Assembly: GCF_015207525.1 (NCBI RefSeq)
Contig: NZ_JADEWR010000021.1
Coordinates: 44,271 to 108,270 of the forward strand
Reading direction: 5' to 3'
DNA length: 64,000 bases
Origin: Nodosilinea sp. LEGE 06152
GTDB taxonomy: Bacteria; Cyanobacteriota; Cyanobacteriia; Phormidesmidales; Phormidesmidaceae
The notes beneath the pieces are model-generated. The model worked only from the letters and a program-made list of their open reading frames with translations, had not been told where the DNA came from and searched no databases. Position numbers and translations under genes: made by a program. How positions within the stretch are numbered: position 1 is the first letter of the stretch; each line of letters starts with the position of its first letter. Shown here in pieces: positions 1 to 8,098 of this stretch.

Positions 1-393
1 TTCTTGCAGGCGACGAATGGTAGCCAGGTCGTCGGGGTTGATGCCCGACTGAGCAATCAGAGTCGCAATTACATCCAAGCAGGAGTTGAGACCAGCGGCA
101 AACTCGAAGCGAGTTAGGCTACGCTGACCGCGGAAGGTGCGGTCGGGGTAGCCCTGAATACAACCGTAGTTCTCAACCAGACTTTGCAGCGCCTGGAAGG
201 CCCAGTCGGAGGGCAGCACGTCGGTTAGCTCAGAAACGCTGGTAATTTGAGCTAGTTGAACAGAGTCTTGATCGAAGTTGCTGACCTGAGTGGTGACAGC
301 AGCTTCAGCTGCGATCGCAGAGCCAGAGACGGCTACAGCCGCACCCAGAGCAGCGGGCACAGCCAGCAGGGATTGCCAAAATAACTTAGCCAT
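1..393 (-). CDS. SLH-domain porin, 5' part only (cut by window edge)
   Basis: This is the first 131 codons of an outer-membrane porin of the cyanobacterial iron-uptake-porin type. It starts at ATG 393-391, read as MAKLFWQSLLA, with GAGGAG about 8 bases upstream. The visible part has a signal peptide and an S-layer-homology domain (DWAFQALQSLVENYG, GYPDRTF, RFEFAAGLN), which should bind the cell wall. Against the complete neighbouring porin at 805-2277 it differs at 7 of 393 bases. Six differences are synonymous third positions; one changes residue 119 to Asn instead of Asp. The barrel lies outside the window, so whether the whole gene is duplicated cannot be seen. Confidence 0.9.
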   Translation of the reverse strand, partial: MAKLFWQSLLAVPAALGAAVAVSGSAIAAEAAVTTQVSNFDQDSVQLAQITSVSELTDVLPSDWAFQALQSLVENYGCIQGYPDRTFRGQRSLTRFEFAAGLNSCLDVIATLIAQSGINPDDLATIRRLQE

Positions 394-403
394 TCGGTAT
401 TTT

Positions 404-414
404 CTCCTCACACC
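404..414 (-). promoter_or_regulatory. Porin ribosome-binding site complementary to the Yfr1 core
   Basis: The mRNA reads GGUGUGAGGAG just before the porin start. GUGUGAGGAG is the exact complement of CUCCUCACAC, the core of the cyanobacterial sRNA Yfr1, which is known in Prochlorococcus to pair with porin mRNAs. The site overlaps the Shine-Dalgarno, so pairing would block translation. Homology to the second porin extends through this site and stops directly upstream of it. Confidence 0.5.
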
Positions 415-804
415 TTATACAAGGCTTATCGTGTACTTCAAAGCAGGTTTGGCCTAAACCATCCCTCATCTAACAGGCGCAGACTTAACCCCAAAATGGG
501 GACAAAGTTGCTGAGCTTCACGTACATCCAAAACCGATAGTAGCAGATATACTCTGTATCGGCTAGATCGGTTTGACCAAGAAGGACAGACCGATATCTA
601 ACTGACCCAGACGTACGCTACTAGTGCAGAGTTCCCTAACTACAGGCAAGGGGCGACAGCAATACGATGGCTTCCTGAAAACGCGGCGTGGCTGGCGCTG
701 AAACGCTTGGATTGAGGGGTTTGAGCCAACCACCGAACTCCGCGAAGGAACTATAGAGACGCTGGAAACTAATGCTTCCAGCGTCTCTTATTAGGTTCTA
801 AGGT
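415..804. other. Intergenic region between the two porin genes
   Basis: About 390 bases without a gene. It should hold the promoter of the upstream porin (minus strand) and the terminator of the downstream one. An inverted repeat AAACCGAT (531-538) / ATCGGTTT (567-574) encloses GATATAC-type sequence and may be an operator or hairpin. On the minus strand TTGAAG, 16 bases, then TATAAG lies just before the Yfr1-complementary site, but it is a weak promoter guess. Confidence 0.4.
755..788 (-). terminator. Hairpin downstream of porin gene
   Basis: Perfect 13-bp stem (755-767 with 776-788) and an 8-base loop, 17 bases beyond the stop codon of the porin at 805-2277. There is no strong T-run after it on the minus strand, so it may act as an mRNA 3' stabiliser as much as an intrinsic terminator. 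Confidence 0.6.
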
Positions 805-2277
805 TTAGAACCTGAAGGTGGCACGCAAAGCACCCCAGAAACCGGTCTGGTCAGTGGCACCGGCCAGGCCCGTGTCACCATAGATGACAGCAGGGGTGAT
901 GGTCAGAAACTGGTTAAAGGGAATCTCGTAGTAACCCTCAACGATAAAGGGGTTGTCAGCATAGCCGGCTAGCTGAGGCAGTTGACCACCGTAGACACCC
1001 AGTTGAGCACCCTCAGCCAAAAAGTTTTCGAAGCCAATACCAGCGGTCCAGCTAAAGTCATCCCCGCCGTTGAAAGACTGGAAAGCGCCATGACCGGCGA
1101 TAAAGAAACCGCCAAAGTCGAGGTTTAGCAGGCCAGCGAAGGTATCAGTAGCTCCGGCGGGGGCAGCAATTCCGGTATTGTTAAGCGCGAAACCCGAGGA
1201 CAGGTCGTTGTGCATATAAGCAATACCTAGATCTAAAAAGCCATCGCTCAAGAAGCTGAGCTGAGCAATGTAGCTCTGGTCCGCAGCGGCGAAAATACCA
1301 ACACTGGGATCGGTAGCACCACCGGGGTTAGAAGCGGTGTAGCCAGCGTCAAGCACAATGTTGTCGGTCAAAGCGATGCTAACCCCGGCACCGGCACCGT
1401 TGGAACTGCTGCCGCCGGTCGCGTAGAACCTGGGGTTGCCAGCATCGGCTACAGCAGGCCCATCAAAAGGAAGAATTGTGCTAACGACCCAGTCATCGCC
1501 AGAAAGACCACGGGCTGCAGCGGTGACGGTAATGCGGTTGCCGATGGGGAAGCTGTAGTAGAAGTCGTCAATGGTGACGTCGTAGTTACTGCCACCAGCA
1601 TTCGCTAGGCCATATAAAGACTCAAAGGCATTCCCGTCGCCGCCCTGGAGGCGAATGCGCAAGCGATCGTCCCCTGTGAAGCTGGAGTCGAAGTTGAGGC
1701 GAGCCCGAGCAGCAACGCTGGTGCTGGTTTCGTCGGGGATGGTATCAAAGGGGGTAATTAGGTGGAAGTCGGCCTGACCACGTAGCTTGGTGGTGGTAGA
1801 GAACTGCTGAGCGCGCAGGGTAGCGGTTTCAGCTTCTAGGGCATCGACGCGACCGCGCAGGGTAGCCAGTTCAGCCTGGAACTCTTCTTGCAGACGACGA
1901 ATGGTAGCCAGGTCGTCGGGGTCGATGCCCGACTGAGCAATCAGAGTCGCAATTACATCCAAGCAGGAGTTGAGACCAGCGGCAAACTCGAAGCGAGTTA
2001 GGCTGCGCTGACCGCGGAAGGTGCGGTCGGGGTAACCCTGAATACAACCGTAGTTCTCAACCAGACTTTGCAGCGCCTGGAAGGCCCAGTCGGAGGGCAG
2101 AACGTCGGTTAGCTCGGAAACGCTGGTGATTTGAGCTAGTTGAACAGAGTCTTGATCGAAGTTGCTGACCTGAGTGGTGACAGCAGCTTCAGCTGCGATC
2201 GCAGAGCCAGAGACGGCTACAGCCGCACCCAGAGCAGCGGGCACAGCCAGCAGGGATTGCCAAAATAACTTAGCCAT
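805..2277 (-). CDS. SLH-domain outer-membrane porin (iron uptake porin family)
   Basis: 490-residue porin. Order of parts: signal peptide (about 1-35), SLH domain (about 50-115) that anchors to peptidoglycan-linked polymer, a short coiled coil (LQEEFQAELATLRGRVDALE) that would bridge the periplasm, then an OprB-like beta-barrel ending in Arg-Phe, the usual outer-membrane C-terminal signature. It should pass small solutes, possibly inorganic iron, across the outer membrane. The start is ATG 2277 (MAKLFW), because GAGGAG lies just upstream; a start six codons earlier would sit on the ribosome-binding site itself. The upstream tandem gene has an almost identical 5' end. Confidence 0.93.
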   Translation of the reverse strand: MAKLFWQSLLAVPAALGAAVAVSGSAIAAEAAVTTQVSNFDQDSVQLAQITSVSELTDVLPSDWAFQALQSLVENYGCIQGYPDRTFRGQRSLTRFEFAAGLNSCLDVIATLIAQSGIDPDDLATIRRLQEEFQAELATLRGRVDALEAETATLRAQQFSTTTKLRGQADFHLITPFDTIPDETSTSVAARARLNFDSSFTGDDRLRIRLQGGDGNAFESLYGLANAGGSNYDVTIDDFYYSFPIGNRITVTAAARGLSGDDWVVSTILPFDGPAVADAGNPRFYATGGSSSNGAGAGVSIALTDNIVLDAGYTASNPGGATDPSVGIFAAADQSYIAQLSFLSDGFLDLGIAYMHNDLSSGFALNNTGIAAPAGATDTFAGLLNLDFGGFFIAGHGAFQSFNGGDDFSWTAGIGFENFLAEGAQLGVYGGQLPQLAGYADNPFIVEGYYEIPFNQFLTITPAVIYGDTGLAGATDQTGFWGALRATFRF

Positions 2278-2287
2278 TCGGTACTTT

Positions 2288-2298
2288 CTCCTCACACC
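2288..2298 (-). promoter_or_regulatory. Second porin ribosome-binding site complementary to the Yfr1 core
   Basis: CTCCTCACACC on the plus strand, so the mRNA has GGUGUGAGGAG 7-17 bases before nothing but the start region of the porin. It is identical to the site at 404-414 and could pair over 10 bases with the Yfr1 core. The sequences upstream of the two copies are unrelated beyond this point. Confidence 0.5.
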
Positions 2299-2429
2299 AT
2301 TAAGGAAAGTTTAAGCTCTATTGATATGTATTCTCAAGAGAGACACGAGGGAAGCTTACCATGAGAGGCTTATGCCAGGTTATGCAATTGACAATAGATA
2401 TTATTTCTAAAACCCACAGAACGAATAAA

Positions 2430-2473
2430 AAGCGGATCTGTATGCCAAATTAGCTGGGCATACAGATCCGCTT
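2430..2473 (-). terminator. Strong intrinsic terminator of the pterin dehydratase gene
   Basis: Perfect 17-bp stem (2430-2446 with 2457-2473), 10-base loop, and TTTATT on the minus strand after the stem. It lies 54 bases past the stop codon of the minus-strand gene at 2527-2808. The rest of 2299-2526 holds no gene and should contain the porin promoter. Confidence 0.8.
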
Positions 2474-2526
2474 GGCGGTCGAAAACGTGAGCGAGTGAGC
2501 ACACCAAGTTCGAGCGCTGCTCCGAG

Positions 2527-2808
2527 TTAGCCTAGGGCAGAAATTGTTTGGGCCATAGCAAAGTCTTTCTCGGTTAGCCCTCCAGCATCGTGAGTGGAGA
2601 GACTGATGACTACGCGGTTGTAAGAAATTTGCAGGTCGGGATGGTGCCCAGCGGCCTCGGCCGGTTCGACCAGCTGGTTGACAAAGTCAACGGCGGCAAC
2701 AAAGTCGTTGAAGGTGCGGGTGCAGGTAATGGTCTTACCGTCTAAGCTCCAGTCGGGGAGCTGGCCGAGTTGGGCTTGAATGTCGCGATCGCTAAGTAGT
2801 GAAGCCAT
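2527..2808 (-). CDS. 4a-hydroxytetrahydrobiopterin dehydratase (pterin-4a-carbinolamine dehydratase)
   Basis: 93-residue single-domain protein of the PCD/DCoH (PhhB) family, a normal length. The family signature GHHPD (about residues 54-58) with the following N..VVISLSTHDAGGLT matches the dehydratase active site, where the histidines dehydrate pterin-4a-carbinolamine. Cyanobacteria often have this gene without an obvious aromatic amino acid hydroxylase next to it, so its physiological substrate (pterin or molybdopterin-related) is open. It is monocistronic with its own strong terminator. Confidence 0.92.
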   Translation of the reverse strand: MASLLSDRDIQAQLGQLPDWSLDGKTITCTRTFNDFVAAVDFVNQLVEPAEAAGHHPDLQISYNRVVISLSTHDAGGLTEKDFAMAQTISALG

Positions 2809-2930
2809 AGTTATGAGGAGGTGGGCTGCCCTTTCATCTTAAGGGTGGAGCGCTAGCTAGGGCTGCGATCGCTTTTCTGAGCTTTTGCTCTTAAAAAACT
2901 CCAAAAAACGTAAATCTCTTTAAAAGCTAT

Positions 2931-2972
2931 CCGCCCCTGCCAGGGGAAGACAAGCTTCCGAAGCAGGGGCGG
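2931..2972 (-). terminator. GC-rich hairpin downstream of a tiny ORF
   Basis: CCGCCCCTGC (2931-2940) pairs with GCAGGGGCGG (2963-2972). On the minus strand it is followed by ATAGCTTTTAAAG. It could end a short transcript carrying the 23-codon ORF at 3069-3140. The wider 2809-3318 stretch otherwise holds only promoter sequence. Confidence 0.4.
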
Positions 2973-3068
2973 TCTAGTTGGATCTTAGGTTGAACCTGAC
3001 TGCCGGGAGGAACCCTGTTCAGCCAGCTTCGAGAGCTTAGCTAGTTGCCGAAGCAACCAACACTGAAG

Positions 3069-3140
3069 CTAGAGCACAGCCCCGGCGCACAGCCGGCTGA
3101 TCTCAACCTGAAGACCCACACGTTTACTACTCTCTTGCAT
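3069..3140 (-). CDS. Candidate 23-residue peptide with near-perfect Shine-Dalgarno
   Basis: Small ORF MQESSKRVGLQ...RLCAGAVL starting at 3140. The ribosome-binding site AGGAGGTGA, about as strong as any in the window, lies just upstream. The peptide has a basic/hydrophobic mix and one cysteine six residues from the end. I do not recognise it. The minus-strand frame stays open further upstream, but only the internal ATG is well placed after the Shine-Dalgarno. It could be a small protein, a leader peptide, or a chance ORF in an sRNA. It diverges from nadC, which starts about 180 bases away. Confidence 0.35.
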   Translation of the reverse strand: MQESSKRVGLQVEISRLCAGAVL

Positions 3141-3318
3141 GGGCATCACCTCCTGAATCCTACACGGTAAAATCTGTAGAGATAGCTGCCGTAACAGCGG
3201 CATTACTCGTAAGTTAGCACAATAATTTCTAGCTGTGGCAGAAATTGCGACCTTGTTAAGAGGTTTAATTTGCGATCGCCAGCCATAGCGCCATTTCAGT
3301 ACCTTAACTACCCCACTG

Positions 3319-4197
3319 ATGCCCTTCAATACCTCTGTACCGATCGTCGAGAGCAGCCTAGATGAGTACCTACAAGCCTGGCTGCTTGAAGATGTTGGCC
3401 GTGGCGACTGGACCACGATTGGGCTAGGAGAGCTGGTGCAGCAGCCGGGGTTGGCGCGTTGGGTGACTCGCGCCCCCGGCGTAATCGCGGGATTGCCCTT
3501 TGCTCGCCGCCTATTTCAACAGCTTGATAGCGATCTCAGCTTTGAACCTCTGGTCAGCGACGGCGACGCCTGTGCCGCCGACACGACCATTGCTAAAGTC
3601 AGCGGCAATCTGGCGGCCTTGCTGACGGGCGAGCGGGTGGCGCTGAACCTGGTGATGCGTCTGAGCGGCATTGCCACCGCCACTCGCCAGTACGTGGAGC
3701 AGCTCGCCGGTAGCCCCACCCAGCTCGTCGATACCCGTAAGACAACCCCTGGCCTGCGCCAGCTCGAAAAGTACGCTAGTCGAGTGGGCGGGGCTGTCAA
3801 TCACCGCCTAGGTCTGGATGATGCGGTAATGATCAAAGACAACCACATTGCCGCCGCTGGGGGCATTGGGGCGGCGGTAGCTCAGATTCGACCGGCCATT
3901 CCCTACCCGATGATGGTGGAGGTCGAAACCAGCTCTCTCGAACAGGTCGAGGAGGCGATCGCCTGCCCGGTGGACATCATCATGCTCGACAACATGCCCC
4001 CGGCGATGATGAAGACGGCGGTTGAGCGCATTCGGGCTCAAAAACCAGCGGTCAGGATTGAGGCGTCTGGCAACGTTACCCTGGAGACGTTAAGGCCAAT
4101 TGCGGCGACGGGGGTAGATTTCATCTCTAGTAGCGCCCCTATTACCCGGGCTCCGTGGCTAGACATTAGTATGCAAGTGAGTTCTAAAGCGGTTTAA
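3319..4197 (+). CDS. nadC: Nicotinate-nucleotide pyrophosphorylase (carboxylating)
   Basis: 292 residues, usual length. It converts quinolinate plus PRPP to nicotinate mononucleotide, CO2 and pyrophosphate in de novo NAD synthesis. Visible signatures are LEDVGRGDWT at the N-terminus, the DTRKTTPGLR loop (about 139-148) with the lysine and arginines that bind quinolinate, NHRLGLDDAVMIKDNH, EVE, MLDN and the EASGN strand of the alpha/beta barrel. No clear Shine-Dalgarno precedes the ATG. A YbjQ-family gene follows after 13 bases and is probably co-transcribed. Confidence 0.96.
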   Translation: MPFNTSVPIVESSLDEYLQAWLLEDVGRGDWTTIGLGELVQQPGLARWVTRAPGVIAGLPFARRLFQQLDSDLSFEPLVSDGDACAADTTIAKVSGNLAALLTGERVALNLVMRLSGIATATRQYVEQLAGSPTQLVDTRKTTPGLRQLEKYASRVGGAVNHRLGLDDAVMIKDNHIAAAGGIGAAVAQIRPAIPYPMMVEVETSSLEQVEEAIACPVDIIMLDNMPPAMMKTAVERIRAQKPAVRIEASGNVTLETLRPIAATGVDFISSSAPITRAPWLDISMQVSSKAV

Positions 4198-4210
4198 CCC
4201 GAGGTAACCC

Positions 4211-4537
4211 ATGATCTTAACCACCGGCCCCAACGTTGACGGTCGCCAGGTCATTCAGTACTGCGGCCTGGTCAATGGCGAAGCCATTTTAGGAGCCAAT
4301 ATTTTTAAAGACTTTTTTGCGGGTATTCGCGATGTCGTGGGCGGGCGATCGGGAGCCTACGAGCATTCTCTGCGTCAGGCCCGCAACACGGCCATTAAGG
4401 AAATGATGCAGGCCGCAAAAGAACTGGGGGCAGACGCCATTATCGCCATCGATATCGACTACGAATCGCTAGAAATCAACAACGGCGGCAACATGCTGAT
4501 GGTGGCCGCCAGTGGTACTGCAGTGCGGCTGGCGTGA
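4211..4537 (+). CDS. YbjQ/UPF0145 family protein
   Basis: 108 residues, the full length of this small family, which assembles as a pentamer and is often labelled heavy-metal-binding, though its function is not settled. Typical features are the N-terminal MILTTGPNVDGR..., the central FAGIRDVVGGRSGAYE and the ELGADAIIAIDIDYE strand. GAGG lies 8 bases before the ATG. It follows nadC directly. A short inverted repeat CTAGGAAC/GTTCCTAG just past the stop (4550-4568) may end the transcript. Confidence 0.88.
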   Translation: MILTTGPNVDGRQVIQYCGLVNGEAILGANIFKDFFAGIRDVVGGRSGAYEHSLRQARNTAIKEMMQAAKELGADAIIAIDIDYESLEINNGGNMLMVAASGTAVRLA

Positions 4538-4619
4538 GCAGTCTTTCGCCTAGGAACCGGGTTCCTAGCCGCAGCCCAGGCAGATTCCAGCGACTTGGTT
4601 AAGGAACCGGGTGCCCCAG

Positions 4620-4988
4620 TTAGCTATCAACAGCGTGATCCTTCAAGTCGCTGAGCGCAACGTGCTCAATGGCAGCGGCGTGGGTGGCTTCAAGCACTAC
4701 CGGGGGGGCAACCCCAGCCTCTAGGGCTTCTTGCCAGCGGGGGGCACACAGACACCAGCGATCGCCCGGCTTTAGCCCCGGAAACTGAAAGGCGGGCACA
4801 GGAGTAGAGAGATCGTTGCCTTGGGCTTTGGTAAAGGCCAAAAATTCAGGCGTCATCTGGGCGCACACAACGTGAACTCCCATATCACCTGCCCCTGTAT
4901 TGCAGCAGCCATCGCGATAAAAGCCGGTCATGGGCGAGGTGCAGCAGGGGGCAAGGGAAGTGCCCAAGACGTTGGTAGCAGTGATCAT
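4620..4988 (-). CDS. DUF2237 family protein
   Basis: 122-residue protein matching the DUF2237 family: NVLGTSLAPCC at the N-terminus, TGFYRDGCCNTG, VHVVCAQMTPEFL, then KPGDRWCLCAPRW and EALEAGVAPPVVLEATH. The conserved cysteines and histidines suggest metal binding or redox chemistry, but no function is established. It is convergent with the YbjQ gene and separated by about 80 bases. Confidence 0.9.
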   Translation of the reverse strand: MITATNVLGTSLAPCCTSPMTGFYRDGCCNTGAGDMGVHVVCAQMTPEFLAFTKAQGNDLSTPVPAFQFPGLKPGDRWCLCAPRWQEALEAGVAPPVVLEATHAAAIEHVALSDLKDHAVDS

Positions 4989-5073
4989 GGGAAAGTCCTT
5001 TGGGAACGGGGTAGAACGGTGTTGACTCGCTTTTAATCTACCGCAAGACCCAGCCCACCGTAGCGACTCAAAA

Positions 5074-5099
5074 AGGGGCTGTCTTAGCCGACAGCCCCT
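5074..5099 (-). terminator. Intrinsic terminator of the YkvA gene
   Basis: AGGGGCTGTC (5074-5083) pairs with GACAGCCCCT (5090-5099), loop of six bases, followed on the minus strand by a run of T. It sits 60 bases after the stop codon of the minus-strand gene at 5160-5444. Confidence 0.8.
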
Positions 5100-5159
5100 C
5101 AGCAGAATGAGTTTAATAAGCTTGACGACGGTGGAAAAACACGGCCAGAAGAGCCGAGC

Positions 5160-5444
5160 CTAAACTTCGACCGTGGTGACGGAGTCTACAGCAGCATCGG
5201 TTTCGCCGGCTTTGGGCTGCTTGCGCTTGTTCACGTACTCCAGCGCGATCTGGGATAGCTCAGTGACGAGCAGCGTAGTCAGCAGGCCGTCATCAACCCA
5301 GCCAATAATGGGCAGAAAGTCAGGGGAAATATCGATGGGGGACACCAGATAAATCAGGGTTCCTAAAACCAAGACCCAGCGATATTTGCTGTTGCGAAGG
5401 GTTGCTTTATACCAGTTGTAAAAGGAGGCAATCACATTATTCAT
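5160..5444 (-). CDS. YkvA/DUF1232 family small membrane protein
   Basis: 94 residues. The core YRWVLVLGTLIYLVSPIDISPDFLPIIGWVDDGLLTTLL has the family's SPID..PD..P..G..DD motif embedded in one or two membrane segments. Function is unknown across the family. The C-terminal 25 residues are polar and variable. It stands alone with its own terminator. Confidence 0.9.
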   Translation of the reverse strand: MNNVIASFYNWYKATLRNSKYRWVLVLGTLIYLVSPIDISPDFLPIIGWVDDGLLTTLLVTELSQIALEYVNKRKQPKAGETDAAVDSVTTVEV

Positions 5445-5611
5445 TGAGCTATTCCCCTATGGCTGATGTTTAAATCATGTCAGAAATACTGGCGATAACA
5501 CAGTGTAGAAAACTGATCTAAAACCGTGGAGAGCCGCACCCATCCCATTTTTTTGGGGTCACTAGAGCTTCTGGGTGCTCCGAGCCGAAATGCTAGACTA
5601 CGTAGGCAAAG

Positions 5612-6715
5612 ATGACCGAAACGCGTGGTTCTGTGAACGTATTGACGAAACTTGGCCCCCGCCAGTTAGGGGCAGCGACAGCCATCGAGGTGCCGATCAG
5701 CATTGCGCCCATGATGGATCGCACCGATCGCCACTACCGCTTCTTTATGCGGCAGATTACTCGGCGCACCCTGCTCTACACCGAAATGGTGACGGCCCAG
5801 GCTATTCTGCACGGCGATCGCGACCACCTGCTGGGCTTTACACCCAGCGAAGCGCCCCTGGTGCTACAGGTGGGGGGCGATGACCCACAGCTATTGGCAA
5901 CTTGCGCCCGGGTCGCCGCTGACTTTGGCTACGACGCCATCAATTTAAACGTGGGCTGCCCCAGCGATCGCGTGCGCAGCGGCAACTTTGGAGCCTGCCT
6001 GATGGCGCAGCCCGAGCGAGTCGCCGAGGGCGTGGCGGCAATGCTAGCGGCCAGTTCGCTGCCGGTCAGCGTCAAGCACCGCATTGGAATAGACGACTGC
6101 GATCGCTACGAGGACATGGCGAATTTCGTTGATACGGTGGCCCAAACCGGCTGTCGTCACTTTACCGTTCACGCCCGTAAGGCTTGGCTGCAAGGGCTTA
6201 GCCCCAAAGACAACCGCACCGTTCCCCCGCTGCGCTACGGCGATGTGCACCAACTGAAGCAAGACTTTCCGCACCTGTGGATCGAAATCAACGGGGGCTT
6301 TACCCAGCTCGACCAGGTGAGCGAACAGCTCGATCAGGTGGACGGTGTGATGGTAGGGCGAGCTGCCTACGACCAGCCCTACCTGTTCTCAGCGGTGGAC
6401 CAGCGGTTTTTTGCCGCAGGCGAGCCTGCCCTTAGCCGTCAGCGGGTGGTTGAGGCGCTGCTGCCCTACATTGACCACTGGGTCAGCCAGGGGTTGAAGC
6501 TCAACAAAATTACCCGCCACCTGCTGATGCTGTTTGCTGGACAGCCCGGTAGCCGCCTGTGGAAGCAAATTTTAACCGAGGAGTCGTGTAAGCCAGGGGC
6601 CGGGGTAGAGGTAGTGCGGCAGGCCATGGCGGCGGTACAGCGGCAGAGCGCCATTCAAACCCAGCTAGGGCAAACCCAGCTAGGGGGCCTCGGTCACCCC
6701 CTGAATCGGGGCTAG
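5612..6715 (+). CDS. dusA: tRNA-dihydrouridine synthase DusA
   Basis: 367-residue flavoenzyme that reduces U20/U20a in the tRNA D-loop. Signatures: the FMN barrel start SIAPMMDRTDRHYR, NLNVGCPSDRV followed by SGNFGACLM with the catalytic cysteine, VKHRIGIDD, HARKAWLQGLSPKENR-like segment, INGG and GVMVGRAAY. A DusA-type C-terminal helical domain follows. The final residues carry a small QTQLGQTQLGG duplication. The 3' end overlaps the convergent gene at 6680-7885 by 36 bases. Confidence 0.95.
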   Translation: MTETRGSVNVLTKLGPRQLGAATAIEVPISIAPMMDRTDRHYRFFMRQITRRTLLYTEMVTAQAILHGDRDHLLGFTPSEAPLVLQVGGDDPQLLATCARVAADFGYDAINLNVGCPSDRVRSGNFGACLMAQPERVAEGVAAMLAASSLPVSVKHRIGIDDCDRYEDMANFVDTVAQTGCRHFTVHARKAWLQGLSPKDNRTVPPLRYGDVHQLKQDFPHLWIEINGGFTQLDQVSEQLDQVDGVMVGRAAYDQPYLFSAVDQRFFAAGEPALSRQRVVEALLPYIDHWVSQGLKLNKITRHLLMLFAGQPGSRLWKQILTEESCKPGAGVEVVRQAMAAVQRQSAIQTQLGQTQLGGLGHPLNRG

Positions 6716-7885
6716 GGGCGCAGGGATCCAGACGAACGGGTAAACGTACTCGTCGGTACTGGTCAGGGAGGTCAAGTCAGTGCCATCGGGCCGAACCTGA
6801 TACAGCACCTGAGTGCCCATAGAGTCGTCGGGCGGAGTGGCGGTAAAGGCGATCCAGTCGCCGGTGGGCGACCACTGGCTTTCTAGAACGTTTTGCAAGG
6901 GCTGGCTGGTGAGGGCCGTAAACTTTTGATCGACCAAATCGAGCCGAAATACGGTTTGCTGCCCTGCCTGGGGCCCCGAAGCCAGCACCAATTGCTGACT
7001 GTTGGGTGCCCAGCTTAGGGCATCGTAAAAGCCGGGCCGAGTCAGCACCTGGGTTTCGGCCGTATTGACATTGACCAGGGCAATCACTTCCTGGTTGCTA
7101 AAGGGCGGATTAAACGGTTGGTAAAAGGCGATGTAGCGACCATCGGGCGACCACAGCACCCGACTGCGGTAAATCTGAAAGTCAGCAGCGGGGGTAAGAA
7201 CGCGGCGATCGCCCCCATCGATACCCACGACATTCAGTCGCTGAAAGGGGTAACTGCCTTCGTAAAAGGCCAGGCGCGTGCCATCGGGTGACCAGGCCAG
7301 AGGGCTACCGGCAGCGCCATAGGTGCCAGGGGTTTGGGTTACCCGGCGAGGTCGGCTGCCGTCTAGGGCCGCGACAAAGATATGCTGGCCTGTCACGTAG
7401 GCCACCTGACTGCCATCTGGAGCCAGAAATAGGTCAGACTCCAGGGTTTCAGGCGAAATGTCCAGGGGGGTTAGCGCTCCGGCAGGAGTATTGAGAAAAA
7501 GCCTGACCTGACCCGGCCCACCAGCCGTAAAGGCCGGACAGCGCTGCAAGATGACCAGGTCGCCATCGCTCTGCCAGGCGAGATCGAGGGTAGGGGGGCG
7601 CTGGCAGTCGCTGGTAAATACCAGTTCTGGACCATCGGAGCCAGGCTCAAGGCGGTAAACTTCGCCATAGTTTTGGACCACCGCCAGCCGTTGCCCGTCG
7701 CTGGACCAGGCCAGGTTATTAAAGGCGCGATCGCCACCTGTCAGCAGAGGCTGGCGATCGCCGCCCCCAATTTCTAGGCGAAATAGCCCCTCTGGGGTCG
7801 CAAACGATAGATCAGCAGCATGACCCGCCGCCACAGCAAAAGTCATTAGCCCAGTGGTAAGCACCGCCACAGAGGGTTTAATCAC
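6680..7885 (-). CDS. Secreted TolB-like beta-propeller (PD40/WD40-like) protein
   Basis: About 401 residues. A signal peptide (IKPSVAVLTTGLMTFAVAAGHAA) is followed by repeated WSPDG-type blades: AWSSDGQRLAV, AWQSDGDLVIL, APDGSQVAYV, AWSPDGTRLAFY, LWSPDGRYIAFY, SWAPNSQQLVL, QWSPTGDWIAF. This makes a six- or seven-bladed propeller likely to bind partners in the periplasm. No Tol-Pal genes are nearby. The GTG at 7885 is preferred because AAGGA lies nine bases upstream; an in-frame GTG six codons earlier overlaps that site. It is convergent and overlapping with dusA. Confidence 0.8.
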   Translation of the reverse strand: MIKPSVAVLTTGLMTFAVAAGHAADLSFATPEGLFRLEIGGGDRQPLLTGGDRAFNNLAWSSDGQRLAVVQNYGEVYRLEPGSDGPELVFTSDCQRPPTLDLAWQSDGDLVILQRCPAFTAGGPGQVRLFLNTPAGALTPLDISPETLESDLFLAPDGSQVAYVTGQHIFVAALDGSRPRRVTQTPGTYGAAGSPLAWSPDGTRLAFYEGSYPFQRLNVVGIDGGDRRVLTPAADFQIYRSRVLWSPDGRYIAFYQPFNPPFSNQEVIALVNVNTAETQVLTRPGFYDALSWAPNSQQLVLASGPQAGQQTVFRLDLVDQKFTALTSQPLQNVLESQWSPTGDWIAFTATPPDDSMGTQVLYQVRPDGTDLTSLTSTDEYVYPFVWIPAPLAPIQGVTEAP

Positions 7886-8098
7886 AGTTCCACGTCCTTG
7901 CACATTCCATGTGTGATCATAGCCACGACCCGGACCGCTACGCCGATCGATTTAGCCACAAGTTTGACTGACCTGGCCAACTGTCGGCGTTTAGTTTCTG
8001 GGATGCTAGAAGCACTCCGCCCTGCCAACTGCGGTACTAGTCCTGAGTTGGACCGCTCGTCAGTAACGATTAGCCGTTCAGGCAGAGCGTTAGCACCG

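Noticed and set aside
3069..3416. 115-codon minus-strand frame overlapping the nadC start
   Set aside because: It runs through the nadC promoter and start, with no family resemblance. Only its last 23 codons have a ribosome-binding site.
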